Shown one piece after another: positions 18,205 to 27,203 of a DNA stretch of 64,000 bases. The notes below the pieces were generated by a model. That model ran no database searches. It was not told the origin of the DNA and saw nothing but the letters and a program-made list of their open reading frames with translations. Location: assembly GCA_020440605.1 (NCBI GenBank), contig JAGRNT010000003.1, forward strand, positions 216,176 through 280,175, given 5' to 3'. Source of the DNA: a bacterium. GTDB taxonomy: Bacteria > 4484-113 > JAFGCY01. The stretch's first letter is position 1. Every line of letters begins with the position of its first letter. A program made the position numbers and the translations under genes.

Positions 18205-19134
18205 ATGGTGATCCAGATGATTGATGAGCAACAGGAATTTGCCGCGGCGCAGAATGCACTGGCTGAGCGGATTGCCCGATACACCGCGGGGCAGGAACAA
18301 TTGCAGGCGGCCATTCCCGGGCTGAAGCTCTACAACTTCGCCCAGCCGACCGAGCCCAGCAGCTATACGATGCCGGCCAGCATCTGCCTGATCGGCCAGG
18401 GCAGCAAGCGCCTGAGCGTGGGCGACGAGAGTTACATGTATGACGTCTCGCGCTACCTCATCACAGCTGTGGACCTGCCGGTGGTGGCCAACATCGTCGA
18501 AGCCAGCCCGGACAGGCCCTATCTCGGCCTGTCATATGAACTGGACCCGCGCGCCATCCGCCAGCTGATGCTGGACAGTGGCAAGCTCCCGGCCCGGGTC
18601 GACGGATCCCAGCGCGGGATCGCTGTCAGCCAGGCCCCGCTGGCGATCCTCGACGCCTTCAGCCGCCTGCTGGACCTGCTGGCCCAGCCCGCCGACATCC
18701 CGGTGCTGGCACCCCTGCTCAACCGCGAGATCCTCTACCGCCTGCTGCAGGGTGAACAGGGCGCACGGCTGATGCGCATTGCCGAGATCGGCAGCCAGAG
18801 CGAGCAGATCGCGCGCGCGATCGGGATGATCAGGGAACGCTACAGCCAGCCCTTCAAGGTGGATGAGCTGGCAACGGAGGTCGGGATGAGCAGCTCCAGC
18901 TTCCACCAGCACTTCCGCGCCACCACCACGCTCAGCCCGCTGCAGTTCGTCAAGCGCCTGCGCCTGAATGAGGCCCGCCGCCTGATGCTGATGGAGAACT
19001 GCGACGCAGCCACGGCCGCGATCCAGGTCGGCTACGAAAGCGCATCGCAGTTCAGCCGCGAGTACAGCCGCCAGTTCGGCGCTCCGCCGCTGCGCGACAT
19101 CCGCGAACTGCAGGGCAGCGTGGCAAGGAGCTGA
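18205..19134 (+). CDS. AraC-family transcriptional regulator with AraC_N domain
   Basis: 309 residues. The N-terminal half has the AraC_N signature (SSYTMPASICLIGQGSKRL and DLPVVANI shortened), as in YqhC-like regulators. The C-terminal about 100 residues hold the double helix-turn-helix: 'VDELATEVGMSSSSFHQHF' and 'AAIQVGYESASQFSREYSR'. YqhC-type proteins activate a neighbouring aldehyde reductase in response to reactive aldehydes. Here the divergent MDR reductase and cupin are the obvious targets, and this is inferred from layout. The start may be 18205 (GGATGGA just upstream) or the in-frame ATG at 18217. Confidence 0.9.
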   Translation: MVIQMIDEQQEFAAAQNALAERIARYTAGQEQLQAAIPGLKLYNFAQPTEPSSYTMPASICLIGQGSKRLSVGDESYMYDVSRYLITAVDLPVVANIVEASPDRPYLGLSYELDPRAIRQLMLDSGKLPARVDGSQRGIAVSQAPLAILDAFSRLLDLLAQPADIPVLAPLLNREILYRLLQGEQGARLMRIAEIGSQSEQIARAIGMIRERYSQPFKVDELATEVGMSSSSFHQHFRATTTLSPLQFVKRLRLNEARRLMLMENCDAATAAIQVGYESASQFSREYSRQFGAPPLRDIRELQGSVARS

Positions 19135-19157
19135 AGCTCGGTTGCCAATCTACGCGC

Positions 19158-21527
19158 CTACTCGAAGTTCACCATCCGCACGCTGTGGTCTAGGTGGTCC
19201 ACATAGATGATCAGCGGCCGGTCGCCGATAGCCAGCAGTTCCACTTCACCGAACTTGGCAGTCGTCTCCGCCATCACCACCGCATCATTCCAGGACTGCG
19301 CCAGCTTGTCGGCCGCCACGCGGTACTTCAGCTGTTTGTCGTCAACATAGGCGATGCAGGGCATCCCGTTGACCTCCAGCACCGTGCAGCTCCGGTCGGT
19401 CTGGCAGCCAGCCTCGACCAGCACCGGCTCCAGCCAGGTGTCGCCAAGGCTGTCGGCGGCGCTGATCGTGTAGAGCGCGTCCTCAGATTCACTCCAGAAG
19501 CCGATCAGCGGACGCTCCGCCCCGGTCAGGAATGTACCGCCATGCTCCGAGGTGATGATGTCCCGGCCAGTCACGAGGATCTGCGGTGCGGTCCAGGCAG
19601 CGCCATCGCTGTCAGTGGCACGCATGTACATCAGCTGCCCTTCGCCGTCACTGTGCGCCGTGCAGGCTGCAGCCGGGTACTGGGAAAGCTGGATTGCCGC
19701 CGGGAAATTGCAGCTCCCGGTGCTGATCTCGAGGTTGATGAAGGCAGCCTGCTTGTTGGCAAACCAGATGCCGGTCGGTGACTCGGAGGAAGCCCTGCGG
19801 TCATACACGGCCCAGCTGGCGTTCTGGTCATTCGCCGTGGATGGCAGAAAACCCGCAGTCCCCAGCAGCGGGTCGTCAAGCACCAGCGATTCATCCTCCG
19901 CGCCGCTGCCGCCCTCGCTGAAATGCAGGCGCCTGAGCGCGCCCTCGACTCCCGCATAGAGGTAGAAATCGCTGCCGCTGCGCGTGAGCGACAGGCTGCG
20001 GCAGATCGTGAAGAACGGGACGAGCGGGAACAGCGACTCCGGGCTGCCCCAGCTTTCAGCGTTGTCATCCGTGGAACGGACGATGTGGGCTGAGTACTCG
20101 TTGCCACCGTCATGCACGACGTAGGCCACCGCCGGACGTCCGTTCGCCATCAGTGCGGCCGTCAGCTCGCCGCTCGCGAGCGGCCCGGGATAAATGCTGT
20201 CAACAACCCTGAGCCCGAAGCTCACGAGGATCGGCGCAAGCCCGGCAACCGTGGCCAGCCCGCTGGCATCCCGCACGCGCACCCGCGGGCTGAAGCTGCC
20301 TTCCACGCCGTAGACGTACTGGAAGCTGGCGCTGTCGCCCGTGCTGGTCCATTCGTCCTGGCCAAGCGGGTCCCACTCGAATTCGCTGATCGTGCCGTCC
20401 GGGTCTGTACTGGCGCTGGCATCGAAGTTGACCACGACGCCGGGTGCTTCCTTCGCTGTTGCATCATGCCCGGCATTGACAACAGGCGCCAGGTTCAGCG
20501 GCTCGAAATGCAGCAGATTGCTGAGCTGCGTGCTTTCAGCCTCCCCGTCGTCAACGGTAATCGCGTAGTAGCTGCCGTACTGCGGGTCCGCCAGCGGCAG
20601 TTGCCAATGGCGCGGGCCGCCACCGGCGGGAATCGGTGCACTGTCAAACGCTGTGGTCCCGCCCTCCACGGCCTCGAATGGCCCGATGGACTTATCACTG
20701 CTACGGAGGATGAAACTCTCCACCCGTGAACCGAAGTTCGCTCCGATGGGGGTGATGTCCGCGATCGTCACCGATTCGTTGCCATCTCCGTCCGCGACCT
20801 GGGCCTTTGCCCAGTTTGGGGATGAATCTGTCTTGCCGATGTGCAGGCCGAGCGGGGTGATGTCGCCGATGGTCACACTGCCATTCTGGTCGTAATCTCC
20901 GTTGTTGTAGTAAGTCCAGTGCAGGGTGTAGCTTTCCTCCTCCGTGAAGCTCAGGTCAGCGACAGGGGTGGATGGAGCCGAGCTGGCATGGCGCAGCGGC
21001 ATGGCCTTGTCTGAGTTGCCATTTCCCGGCTGGATGCTGAGCAGTTCCATATCCGCCGGAATACTCCTGTTGTCACCGAGCATCGTGATCCCGGCCTGCA
21101 GACTGGCTCCGTTGATCGGCTGCACGAACAGCAAGGCCTGGTCACGCAGGTCATCCGTCAAAGAAAGTGTAGGCAAGGGGCCGTCCGCCGCATCAATCTC
21201 AATGAACAGGCTGCGCCCGGGGCTGTCCGATACGCTCAGTGCCAGGCCGCTTTCCCGGTCCTTCTCCAGCAGGATTCCGTTGCTGGAAAGGCCGTCTTCA
21301 TCCTTGCCTGAATCCTCCCAGGGATTGCCCATGCCGTCAATCCGGGAGACCTGCAGGTTTTCCAGGCTGCGATCCTGCATTCGCACTGGGGCATTCGCAT
21401 CTGTAACAGGCGATTCCAGCCCCAGCCCACTGCGCGATGCACAGCCTGCGCCCAGCACAAGGGACAGGACAAGCACCATGCATGCCTGCACAGTCCGGCT
21501 GCGTTTCAGTATGTAAGTAAGGTGCAT
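19158..21527 (-). CDS. Cohesin-like, dockerin-like, PKD and propeller lipoprotein
   Basis: 789 residues; signal peptide with lipobox G-A-G-C (Cys29); AGGAGGAATT upstream. Same order of parts as the gene at 10828. A beta-rich cohesin-like region (SLFIEIDAADG ... NGASLQAGITM) comes first. The EF-hand pair (GDYDQNGSVTIGDITPLG, then DGDGNESVTIADITPIG) is preceded by the family signature W-x-Y-x-N-x-G. A PKD-like domain (FEWDPLGQDEW) and propeller-like blades follow. Each loop keeps the D-x-D-x-N/D-G spacing of Ca2+-binding dockerin repeats, so calcium-dependent folding is likely. The partner is unknown. Confidence 0.82.
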   Translation of the reverse strand: MHLTYILKRSRTVQACMVLVLSLVLGAGCASRSGLGLESPVTDANAPVRMQDRSLENLQVSRIDGMGNPWEDSGKDEDGLSSNGILLEKDRESGLALSVSDSPGRSLFIEIDAADGPLPTLSLTDDLRDQALLFVQPINGASLQAGITMLGDNRSIPADMELLSIQPGNGNSDKAMPLRHASSAPSTPVADLSFTEEESYTLHWTYYNNGDYDQNGSVTIGDITPLGLHIGKTDSSPNWAKAQVADGDGNESVTIADITPIGANFGSRVESFILRSSDKSIGPFEAVEGGTTAFDSAPIPAGGGPRHWQLPLADPQYGSYYAITVDDGEAESTQLSNLLHFEPLNLAPVVNAGHDATAKEAPGVVVNFDASASTDPDGTISEFEWDPLGQDEWTSTGDSASFQYVYGVEGSFSPRVRVRDASGLATVAGLAPILVSFGLRVVDSIYPGPLASGELTAALMANGRPAVAYVVHDGGNEYSAHIVRSTDDNAESWGSPESLFPLVPFFTICRSLSLTRSGSDFYLYAGVEGALRRLHFSEGGSGAEDESLVLDDPLLGTAGFLPSTANDQNASWAVYDRRASSESPTGIWFANKQAAFINLEISTGSCNFPAAIQLSQYPAAACTAHSDGEGQLMYMRATDSDGAAWTAPQILVTGRDIITSEHGGTFLTGAERPLIGFWSESEDALYTISAADSLGDTWLEPVLVEAGCQTDRSCTVLEVNGMPCIAYVDDKQLKYRVAADKLAQSWNDAVVMAETTAKFGEVELLAIGDRPLIIYVDHLDHSVRMVNFE

Positions 21528-21639
21528 AATGCCGCTCCGGGGGAATTCCTCCTGCGGGTTGCACCTTATATTACCCGGAGGACAGATTGGGGGTATGGCG
21601 ACTAGCCGACAGAAAAGTTTGCGGTTTCGGAGGGAACCC

Positions 21640-22056
21640 CTAGACCTGGTCCTTCCTGAATCCTATCCGCCCGGCACTTTCCTGCCTCTGCAGCAGTAAC
21701 TCGATTGCTTCCATTACGCTTCGATACTGGGCATCGCACTTCTGCTCCAGTGCAGCAAGTTTCCTCGCCAGTTCCACATGGTTCCTTGCCCATTGTCGCA
21801 TTTCCACAAACGCCCGCATGATGGCGATGTTGACCTTCACCGCCCGCTCACTGCGCAGCACCCCGCTGAGCATGGCCACTCCCTGCTCGTTGAAGACATA
21901 TGGCAGCGATCTTCTTCCGCCCCTGGAATCGTTTGTTATGCCAATTTGGCATAGCAAAGAATCGAGTTCCACTTCGGTCAGTTGGAACATGAAATCCTCA
22001 GGAAAACGCTCAGCATTCCTCACAACTGCCTTATTCAAATCTTCGTGAGGACCCAT
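21640..22056 (-). pseudogene. ORF6N-domain protein, N-terminally truncated
   Basis: 138 residues starting at 'NKAVVRNAERFPEDFMFQLT', which matches the middle of the ORF6N DNA-binding domain found in phage and plasmid antirepressor-type proteins. The usual start of the domain ('..LD.DLA.LYGV.TK.L') is missing. The rest of the family pattern (LPYVFNEQGVAMLS, then a coiled C-terminus) is present. The break lies exactly where the AT-rich HNH gene ends, 2 nt upstream of this ATG. The simplest reading is that insertion of the HNH gene removed the 5' part. It might still be translated. Confidence 0.7.
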
Positions 22057-22058
22057 TT

Positions 22059-23615
22059 TTAGGTAGGATGATTAAGTGGGGTAATTGACGATATGATCAA
22101 GTTTTCTGGCAACATCTCTGAAAATTCTACTTCAAGTACTGGTCCTGTGAGTGATTCAACATAGTCATCGCTAACTTGTTGCCATGTTGGATCTCTTTTT
22201 GCTGGTATCACAATACTGTTGTTTAAGATAAACTCCAATATCATTTCGCCATCTAATTTCATATCGCTATTTGGGTTTTGAAATATGATAAAAGCTAAAT
22301 ACTTGTTTTTATTTATGGTGAATGAAAACTCTAATTCAGAAATCGATAGCCAGTGCTCTGAAAAAACTTGCAGCTCAATCTCCGTTGAATCTCTAAATGG
22401 ATGGAATGTATATGATTTGTGTTTTTCATATTCAGGAATCACAGTATTCACTTGAAGAACTAGATCATCGATAAAATGAACTTGTTCTTTTGATTTTGTG
22501 TTTCTTATACTCCAATCCTGCAATGCAAGAGGAACATCAATTCTTGGTGGAATTACTCCTGTCAATTTCAAAGATAATCTCACGTTAAATTCAACGCTAT
22601 ATTCACTCCATACTAACGGAACACTTATAGGTTCATTATGCTTTGGTTCGTTGATTCCTAAATTGAGGACAGAAGCACCAAAAGCTTGTTCGACCTTACT
22701 GTTAATTCTTGGTCCCCATTTCTTAGTGAATTCAAACATTTTTTCCATTGGTTGTTCCTTTTGCCATTCGTCCAACTTCAGTGGAATAATGGAATCAAAT
22801 GATTCAGTTTTGGTTACTAAATTTAATTCACCAAGAATTGCAAAATCTGCTTTTCTGAATTGATATGAGATCGGAACATAAAGAGATATCACTCCTCCAA
22901 AAAATCCTACTATTCCAAAGCACCTACGCTCTTTTTTGTTACCTTCAATATATATAAAATGTGATAACGGACTCAGAAGAAATTCCAGTGCACTAACTGG
23001 TTCAAGGATTTGTCTTACGCTTGAAGTTTCCGCTTGATTAAATAGTTCATTTGTGAAAGTATTTGATGTAGAAATTACTGAAAGATCGCTATTTGCCAAC
23101 ATACCAATACACATTTTTATGGCCAACTGCCTTATCGATTTACCCACTGTAAAAGAATAACTATTCAAACTTGGTTGCGATGCAATAGCCAACAAATGAT
23201 GCTTCTGCAATTCATGTGTAACACCTGACTCCAAATTGTTGATTATTGAGCGTGCCTGTTTGCGATTAGCGGCAACGATTTTTACATGATCCTTTGTTCT
23301 CTCTACATAAGGTTTGGTAGGATAGGCATACATGTTGGTTGATAAATCATACGCTATCCCAGATTCCTCAACTTTGAACGCGTGCTTGTACAACAGATCT
23401 TTACAATGGTTATATCCTGACTGAGAAAGAAAAACAATCAAAGGCAAAAATGCACTTGCGACCTCTGACTCAAATGTTGAACCAAACGTGTTGTTGCACT
23501 TATCACACGTGGCAATCGTTTTCTTGCCGCAAAGAAACTGAGGAAAAATGTGATCACGGGAGTTAGATTGATTATCTCGACAATATGGACAAATTGCTCG
23601 AGATTTGCAATTCAT
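22059..23615 (-). CDS. HNH endonuclease-like protein, AT-rich and probably acquired
   Basis: 518 residues. The N-terminus is a zinc-type HNH motif: Cys9-x2-Cys12, Asp21-His22 in 'SRDHIFPQF', then Cys37-x2-Cys40-Asn41-Asn42 and 'FGS'. This resembles HNH_5-type nucleases, several of which occur in defence loci. The remaining about 450 residues are helical then beta-rich and unrecognised. Base composition is strikingly AT-rich compared with both neighbours, and codon use (many AAA, AAT, ATA) differs too, which indicates horizontal transfer. It sits 3 nt from the guaA stop and 2 nt from the ORF6N remnant, with no promoter of its own visible. It may rely on read-through from guaA. Confidence 0.7.
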   Translation of the reverse strand: MNCKSRAICPYCRDNQSNSRDHIFPQFLCGKKTIATCDKCNNTFGSTFESEVASAFLPLIVFLSQSGYNHCKDLLYKHAFKVEESGIAYDLSTNMYAYPTKPYVERTKDHVKIVAANRKQARSIINNLESGVTHELQKHHLLAIASQPSLNSYSFTVGKSIRQLAIKMCIGMLANSDLSVISTSNTFTNELFNQAETSSVRQILEPVSALEFLLSPLSHFIYIEGNKKERRCFGIVGFFGGVISLYVPISYQFRKADFAILGELNLVTKTESFDSIIPLKLDEWQKEQPMEKMFEFTKKWGPRINSKVEQAFGASVLNLGINEPKHNEPISVPLVWSEYSVEFNVRLSLKLTGVIPPRIDVPLALQDWSIRNTKSKEQVHFIDDLVLQVNTVIPEYEKHKSYTFHPFRDSTEIELQVFSEHWLSISELEFSFTINKNKYLAFIIFQNPNSDMKLDGEMILEFILNNSIVIPAKRDPTWQQVSDDYVESLTGPVLEVEFSEMLPENLIISSITPLNHPT

Positions 23616-23618
23616 ACC

Positions 23619-25193
23619 CTACTCCCACTCAATCGTGCCCGGGGGCTTCGACGTGATATCCAGGCAGACGCGGTTGATGCCCGGCACCTCGCCGATCACG
23701 CGTGAGGTGATCTTCTCGAGGTTCTTGTACGGGATCTTCGACCAGTCCGCCGTCATCGCGTCCTCCGAGCTGACCGCGCGCACCACCAGTGGGTAGCCGT
23801 AGGTGCGCTTATCGCCCATCACGCCCACGCTCTTGACTGCGGGCAGCACCGCGAAGTACTGCCAGGGCCGCTCCATCTCCGCCATCTCAATCTCATCGCG
23901 TACGATGCGGTCCGCCTGGCGCAGGATCTTCAGCCGCTCCGCCGTCACCTCGCCGATGATGCGGATCGCGAGCCCCGGCCCCGGGAATGGCTGGCGGTAG
24001 ACCATCGGGCGCGGCAGCTCAAGCTCGATCCCGAGCCGGCGCACCTCATCCTTGAACAGGTCCCTGAGCGGTTCGACGAGCGAGAGCTTCATGCGCTTCG
24101 GCAGCCCGCCGACGTTATGGTGGCTCTTGATCACATGCGCATGCATGCCGATCCCGCTCGATTCAATCACGTCCGGGTAGAGCGTGCCCTGCGCGAGGTA
24201 CTTCGCCCCGCGCACCTTGCGGCTCTCCTCCTCGAAGACCTTGATGAACTCGCGGCCGATGATCTTGCGCTTGCGCTCCGGGTCGGTCACGCCCTTCAGC
24301 TCATCGAGGAAGCGCTTGCCGGCCCGCACCCGCACCAGCCGGCTCTTGAAATGCCCCTTCCAGGCCTCCACCACCTTGTCGCCCTCATCCATCCTCAGGA
24401 AGCCGTGGTCCACGAAGATCGGGTGCAGGCGGTGCCCGATTGCGCGGTCGATGATCGCGGCCGTGCACAGACTGTCAACACCGCCGCTGACCGCGCAGAT
24501 CACCTCGCCATCCTCGCCTACCTGCTCGCGGATGCTCTCGATCGACTGCTCGATGAAGTTGCCCATCGTCCAGTCGCCGCTCGCCTGGCAGACGCCGACC
24601 ACGAAGTTGCGCAGCAGGTCGATGCCCCAGGGCGTATGGCTTACCTCGGGGTGGAACTGCACGGCGTACATGTTCTTCTTCGGGTATTCAAAGGCCGCAA
24701 CCTTGGTGGCATCCGTATGCGCCGTGACCCGGGCCCCGCGCGGGGCCGTCACCAGCGCGTCACCATGGCTCATCCAGCAGATCAGGTTCGGGTTCAGCCC
24801 GCGGAACAGCACCGAGTCATCCTGGTTGTCCACCCACAGCTCAGTGCGCCCGAACTCGCTGCGCTTCGCCGCCTCCAGCCTGCCACCGTGCATGCTGCCG
24901 AGCAGCTGCAGGCCGTAGCAGATGCCGAGGATCGGGATATCCAGCGCCAGCAGCTTCTTGTCGATCTGCGGGGAGCCGTACTTGTGGGCGGAGTTGGGAC
25001 CCCCGGAGAGGATCAGCCCGATCACATTCCCGCGGCGCTTGACCTCAGCGGCCGTCAGCTTGTTGTCCACAACCTCTGAATGGACATTGAGTTCACGGAT
25101 CCGGCGCGCGATCAACTGGGTGTACTGGGAGCCCAGGTCGATGATGAGGATGCTTTGAAAGCGGCCTGAAACGGCCTCTGGTGCGCTTGCCAT
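23619..25193 (-). CDS. guaA: GMP synthase (glutamine-hydrolysing)
   Basis: 524 residues, full length. It converts XMP to GMP with ATP and glutamine, the last step of GMP synthesis. The class I amidotransferase domain has nucleophile Cys92 ('GICYGLQLL') and the dyad His181/Glu183 ('QFHPEVSH'). The ATP pyrophosphatase domain has the PP-loop SGGVDS (236-241). The C-terminal dimerisation domain ends in the canonical 'SKPPGTIEWE'. The start ATG at 25193 follows an extended -10 box by 5 nt. Its 3' end directly abuts the acquired HNH gene, but the protein itself is intact. Confidence 0.97.
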   Translation of the reverse strand: MASAPEAVSGRFQSILIIDLGSQYTQLIARRIRELNVHSEVVDNKLTAAEVKRRGNVIGLILSGGPNSAHKYGSPQIDKKLLALDIPILGICYGLQLLGSMHGGRLEAAKRSEFGRTELWVDNQDDSVLFRGLNPNLICWMSHGDALVTAPRGARVTAHTDATKVAAFEYPKKNMYAVQFHPEVSHTPWGIDLLRNFVVGVCQASGDWTMGNFIEQSIESIREQVGEDGEVICAVSGGVDSLCTAAIIDRAIGHRLHPIFVDHGFLRMDEGDKVVEAWKGHFKSRLVRVRAGKRFLDELKGVTDPERKRKIIGREFIKVFEEESRKVRGAKYLAQGTLYPDVIESSGIGMHAHVIKSHHNVGGLPKRMKLSLVEPLRDLFKDEVRRLGIELELPRPMVYRQPFPGPGLAIRIIGEVTAERLKILRQADRIVRDEIEMAEMERPWQYFAVLPAVKSVGVMGDKRTYGYPLVVRAVSSEDAMTADWSKIPYKNLEKITSRVIGEVPGINRVCLDITSKPPGTIEWE

Positions 25194-25198
25194 GCGGG

Positions 25199-25207
25199 AT
25201 TATATCA
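25199..25207 (-). promoter_or_regulatory. Extended -10 promoter of guaA (leaderless)
   Basis: TGATATAAT on the minus strand, an extended -10 element ending 5 nt before the guaA ATG. No -35 match is seen, as is usual for extended -10 promoters. Confidence 0.6.
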
Positions 25208-25277
25208 CGCACGAACGGCGCTTCATCTCGAAGCAGCACGCTTGCGATCCTGATTGTGTGTGACTCTCGCGCCCTGC

Positions 25278-27020
25278 TCAGTGCAGGGTGTCCCGCGACA
25301 GCAGCAGCCGGTTGCCGCTCACATACAGCATGTGCCGGGATGCTCCCAGCTCCAGCACCGGGCTGTGGATGTCCAGCAGGTCATAGCAGGAAATCTGCTC
25401 AGGCTTGCTCCAGCTCGCGGTGCCGCCATCCGCACCATGCACGAGCACATTGCGGTGGAAGCGCCACTGCTGGATGGCAACCTGCGGCACGCCCTCATAT
25501 ACATACATGCCCTGCGGCCGCGCCCCGCCGTCCACACCGAGGAAGGTCTGGCTGATCGACTGCGGCACAGACCAGGTCTCCCCGCTGGTGCTGGTCGCGG
25601 CGGAGAAGAGAGTGTTGTCACCGCCGCTGCCGTCATACGTGACAGCCGGCAGGCCGTTGTACTCGATCAGGTACTGCTGCGTGCCCTGGCCCATCGCGCC
25701 ATCCACCAGGTTGGCAAAGTTCCACTCCGCGCCGTCCGGGTCCATCGCACGGATGTAGTACAGCTTGTCACCCTCGAAGTTGCGGATCAGCGTCGCCGGG
25801 TTGCCATCGATGACCGTCAGCGGGGTCAGCGCATCGGCGTTGCCATTCGCCCCGACAGAGGCCAGTGAGATCGGGTCCGGCCAGTCCGTGCCGTCGGCAT
25901 CATTGGCACGCACGAACTGCGCACTGCGGAAGCCGCCGATGAAGCTGATCTCCAGTCCGAACAGGATCGCCGGATTGCCGTTGACAACCTTCAGCACCGG
26001 GTCATGCCCGCTGTCCTCCAGCGAGTCGATGATCTCCGTGTCGTCCCAGACGCTGCCGTTCGCGTCAATGCTGCGGATGTACTTCAGCTTGCCGGTGCCA
26101 TGCCCCTCGCCATCCTGCTGCGGGTCCTGGAAGGCGACCGCCGGCTTGCCGTTCACCTCGGCCATGGAGACGGTGCCCATGTCATCGATGGAGGTCAACA
26201 CGACGGGAAAGCCCCAGTCATCGCCGAACACATTCAGGCCTCGGCTGTACTTGACGTCGAACTTGCCCGGCACATCCCCCGGCTCCACATAGACCACGGC
26301 CGGATTGCCATTCACGAGCGCCGCGTCATAGCTGTGCTTCGCCTGCGGCGGATCCGCCGCGAACTTGTACACCTCGGAGGCCTTCCAGGGTACGCCGAGC
26401 CCCACGCTGCCCAGCCCCGGCTGGTCGTCACCGAGGTAGAGCACGAGCATGTAGGCCTGGCCGGCCGGCCCGGCATACTGCTCGAGTCCCGGCAGCTCCA
26501 CGAATTCAGGCTGCTGCGGACTGTACCAGTCCCAGCGGTTGCTGTCGAAGTTGCCCAGCCCGAGGTACAGCAGGTCCTGGCGCTGCGGCACCTTCTGCCA
26601 GCCCATGCTGGCGCAGGGCAGCTGCGGCAGTTCGCTCAAGTCGAGCAGGAAGGTGGCGTATGCCATGTCCGCGGCCTGGCCGGTGTTGATCCAGTCGCTG
26701 TTCATCCGCAGGAAGTGGTTCAGCTCATCGATGCTGGCATTGCGGTTCGGCAGCTCCGTATCCACATCATCAAAGTAGGCCGTTGCTTCGAGGTGGCTGG
26801 AGCTGGCCAGCCTGTCCGGCGGATTGAGTGCCGCCAGCTCCAGCGGGGAGGGCAGTCCAAGCCCCGCCGGGATCCCGGTGCCGTCCTCCTGCGGAAGGGT
26901 CTGAGGCAGCAGTGCCCCTGGTTCATTGACTGATTCAACACGTATACCAAGCTGTCCGCCTGTGCAGGCGCTTGCCAGGATGGCAGTCAGCAGGCAGGCC
27001 AGCGATGTGTGCAGGCGCAT
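25278..27020 (-). CDS. Propeller-like lipoprotein
   Basis: 580 residues; lipobox A-S-A-C (Cys19). The N-terminal region carries the 'SNRWDWY' motif shared with the genes at 8494 and 14012. About seven propeller-like blades follow (NPAVVYVEPGDV, KPAVAFQDPQQDG, NPAILFGLEIS). No EF-hand or PKD module. CGGAG lies 9 nt before the ATG. It is divergent from a small Ig-like lipoprotein gene at 27204. Expected on the cell surface; no catalytic residues recognised. Confidence 0.8.
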   Translation of the reverse strand: MRLHTSLACLLTAILASACTGGQLGIRVESVNEPGALLPQTLPQEDGTGIPAGLGLPSPLELAALNPPDRLASSSHLEATAYFDDVDTELPNRNASIDELNHFLRMNSDWINTGQAADMAYATFLLDLSELPQLPCASMGWQKVPQRQDLLYLGLGNFDSNRWDWYSPQQPEFVELPGLEQYAGPAGQAYMLVLYLGDDQPGLGSVGLGVPWKASEVYKFAADPPQAKHSYDAALVNGNPAVVYVEPGDVPGKFDVKYSRGLNVFGDDWGFPVVLTSIDDMGTVSMAEVNGKPAVAFQDPQQDGEGHGTGKLKYIRSIDANGSVWDDTEIIDSLEDSGHDPVLKVVNGNPAILFGLEISFIGGFRSAQFVRANDADGTDWPDPISLASVGANGNADALTPLTVIDGNPATLIRNFEGDKLYYIRAMDPDGAEWNFANLVDGAMGQGTQQYLIEYNGLPAVTYDGSGGDNTLFSAATSTSGETWSVPQSISQTFLGVDGGARPQGMYVYEGVPQVAIQQWRFHRNVLVHGADGGTASWSKPEQISCYDLLDIHSPVLELGASRHMLYVSGNRLLLSRDTLH

Positions 27021-27057
27021 GGGGAACTCCGGAGATTGCGTGCGGTTTGCTACCGGG

Positions 27058-27063
27058 ATTCTA
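27058..27063 (-). promoter_or_regulatory. -10 box for the lipoprotein gene at 25278
   Basis: TAGAAT on the minus strand, 37 nt upstream of the ATG at 27020, giving a leader of about 30 nt with a ribosome site. It thus differs from the leaderless genes. Confidence 0.4.
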
Positions 27064-27113
27064 TTTCAGGATCATCCCGCCGGGATGGCTGTTTAACCGG
27101 AATTTGGGATTTC

Positions 27114-27177
27114 CTGTTTAGGCACCCGGGGGGCCGGGTAACAAATACGGTTGCCGCAGGAGGCAACCCCCAAACAG
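27114..27177 (+). ncRNA. Candidate structured 5' leader (three-way junction)
   Basis: The outer stem pairs CTGTTTAGG (27114-27122) with CCCAAACAG (27169-27177), with one mismatch. It encloses hairpin 1 (ACCCGG/CCGGGT, 27124-27139, G4 loop) and hairpin 2 (GGTTGCC/GGCAACC, 27149-27168, 6-nt loop), separated by the linker AACAAATAC. It ends 26 nt before the ATG at 27204. It does not match a riboswitch consensus that I know. Confidence 0.4.
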
Positions 27178-27203
27178 TAATCTCCATCAAGGATGTGTAT
27201 GCC

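Noticed and set aside
27114..27177. c-di-GMP (GEMM) riboswitch
   Set aside because: The topology is similar but the conserved joining sequences of that class are missing.
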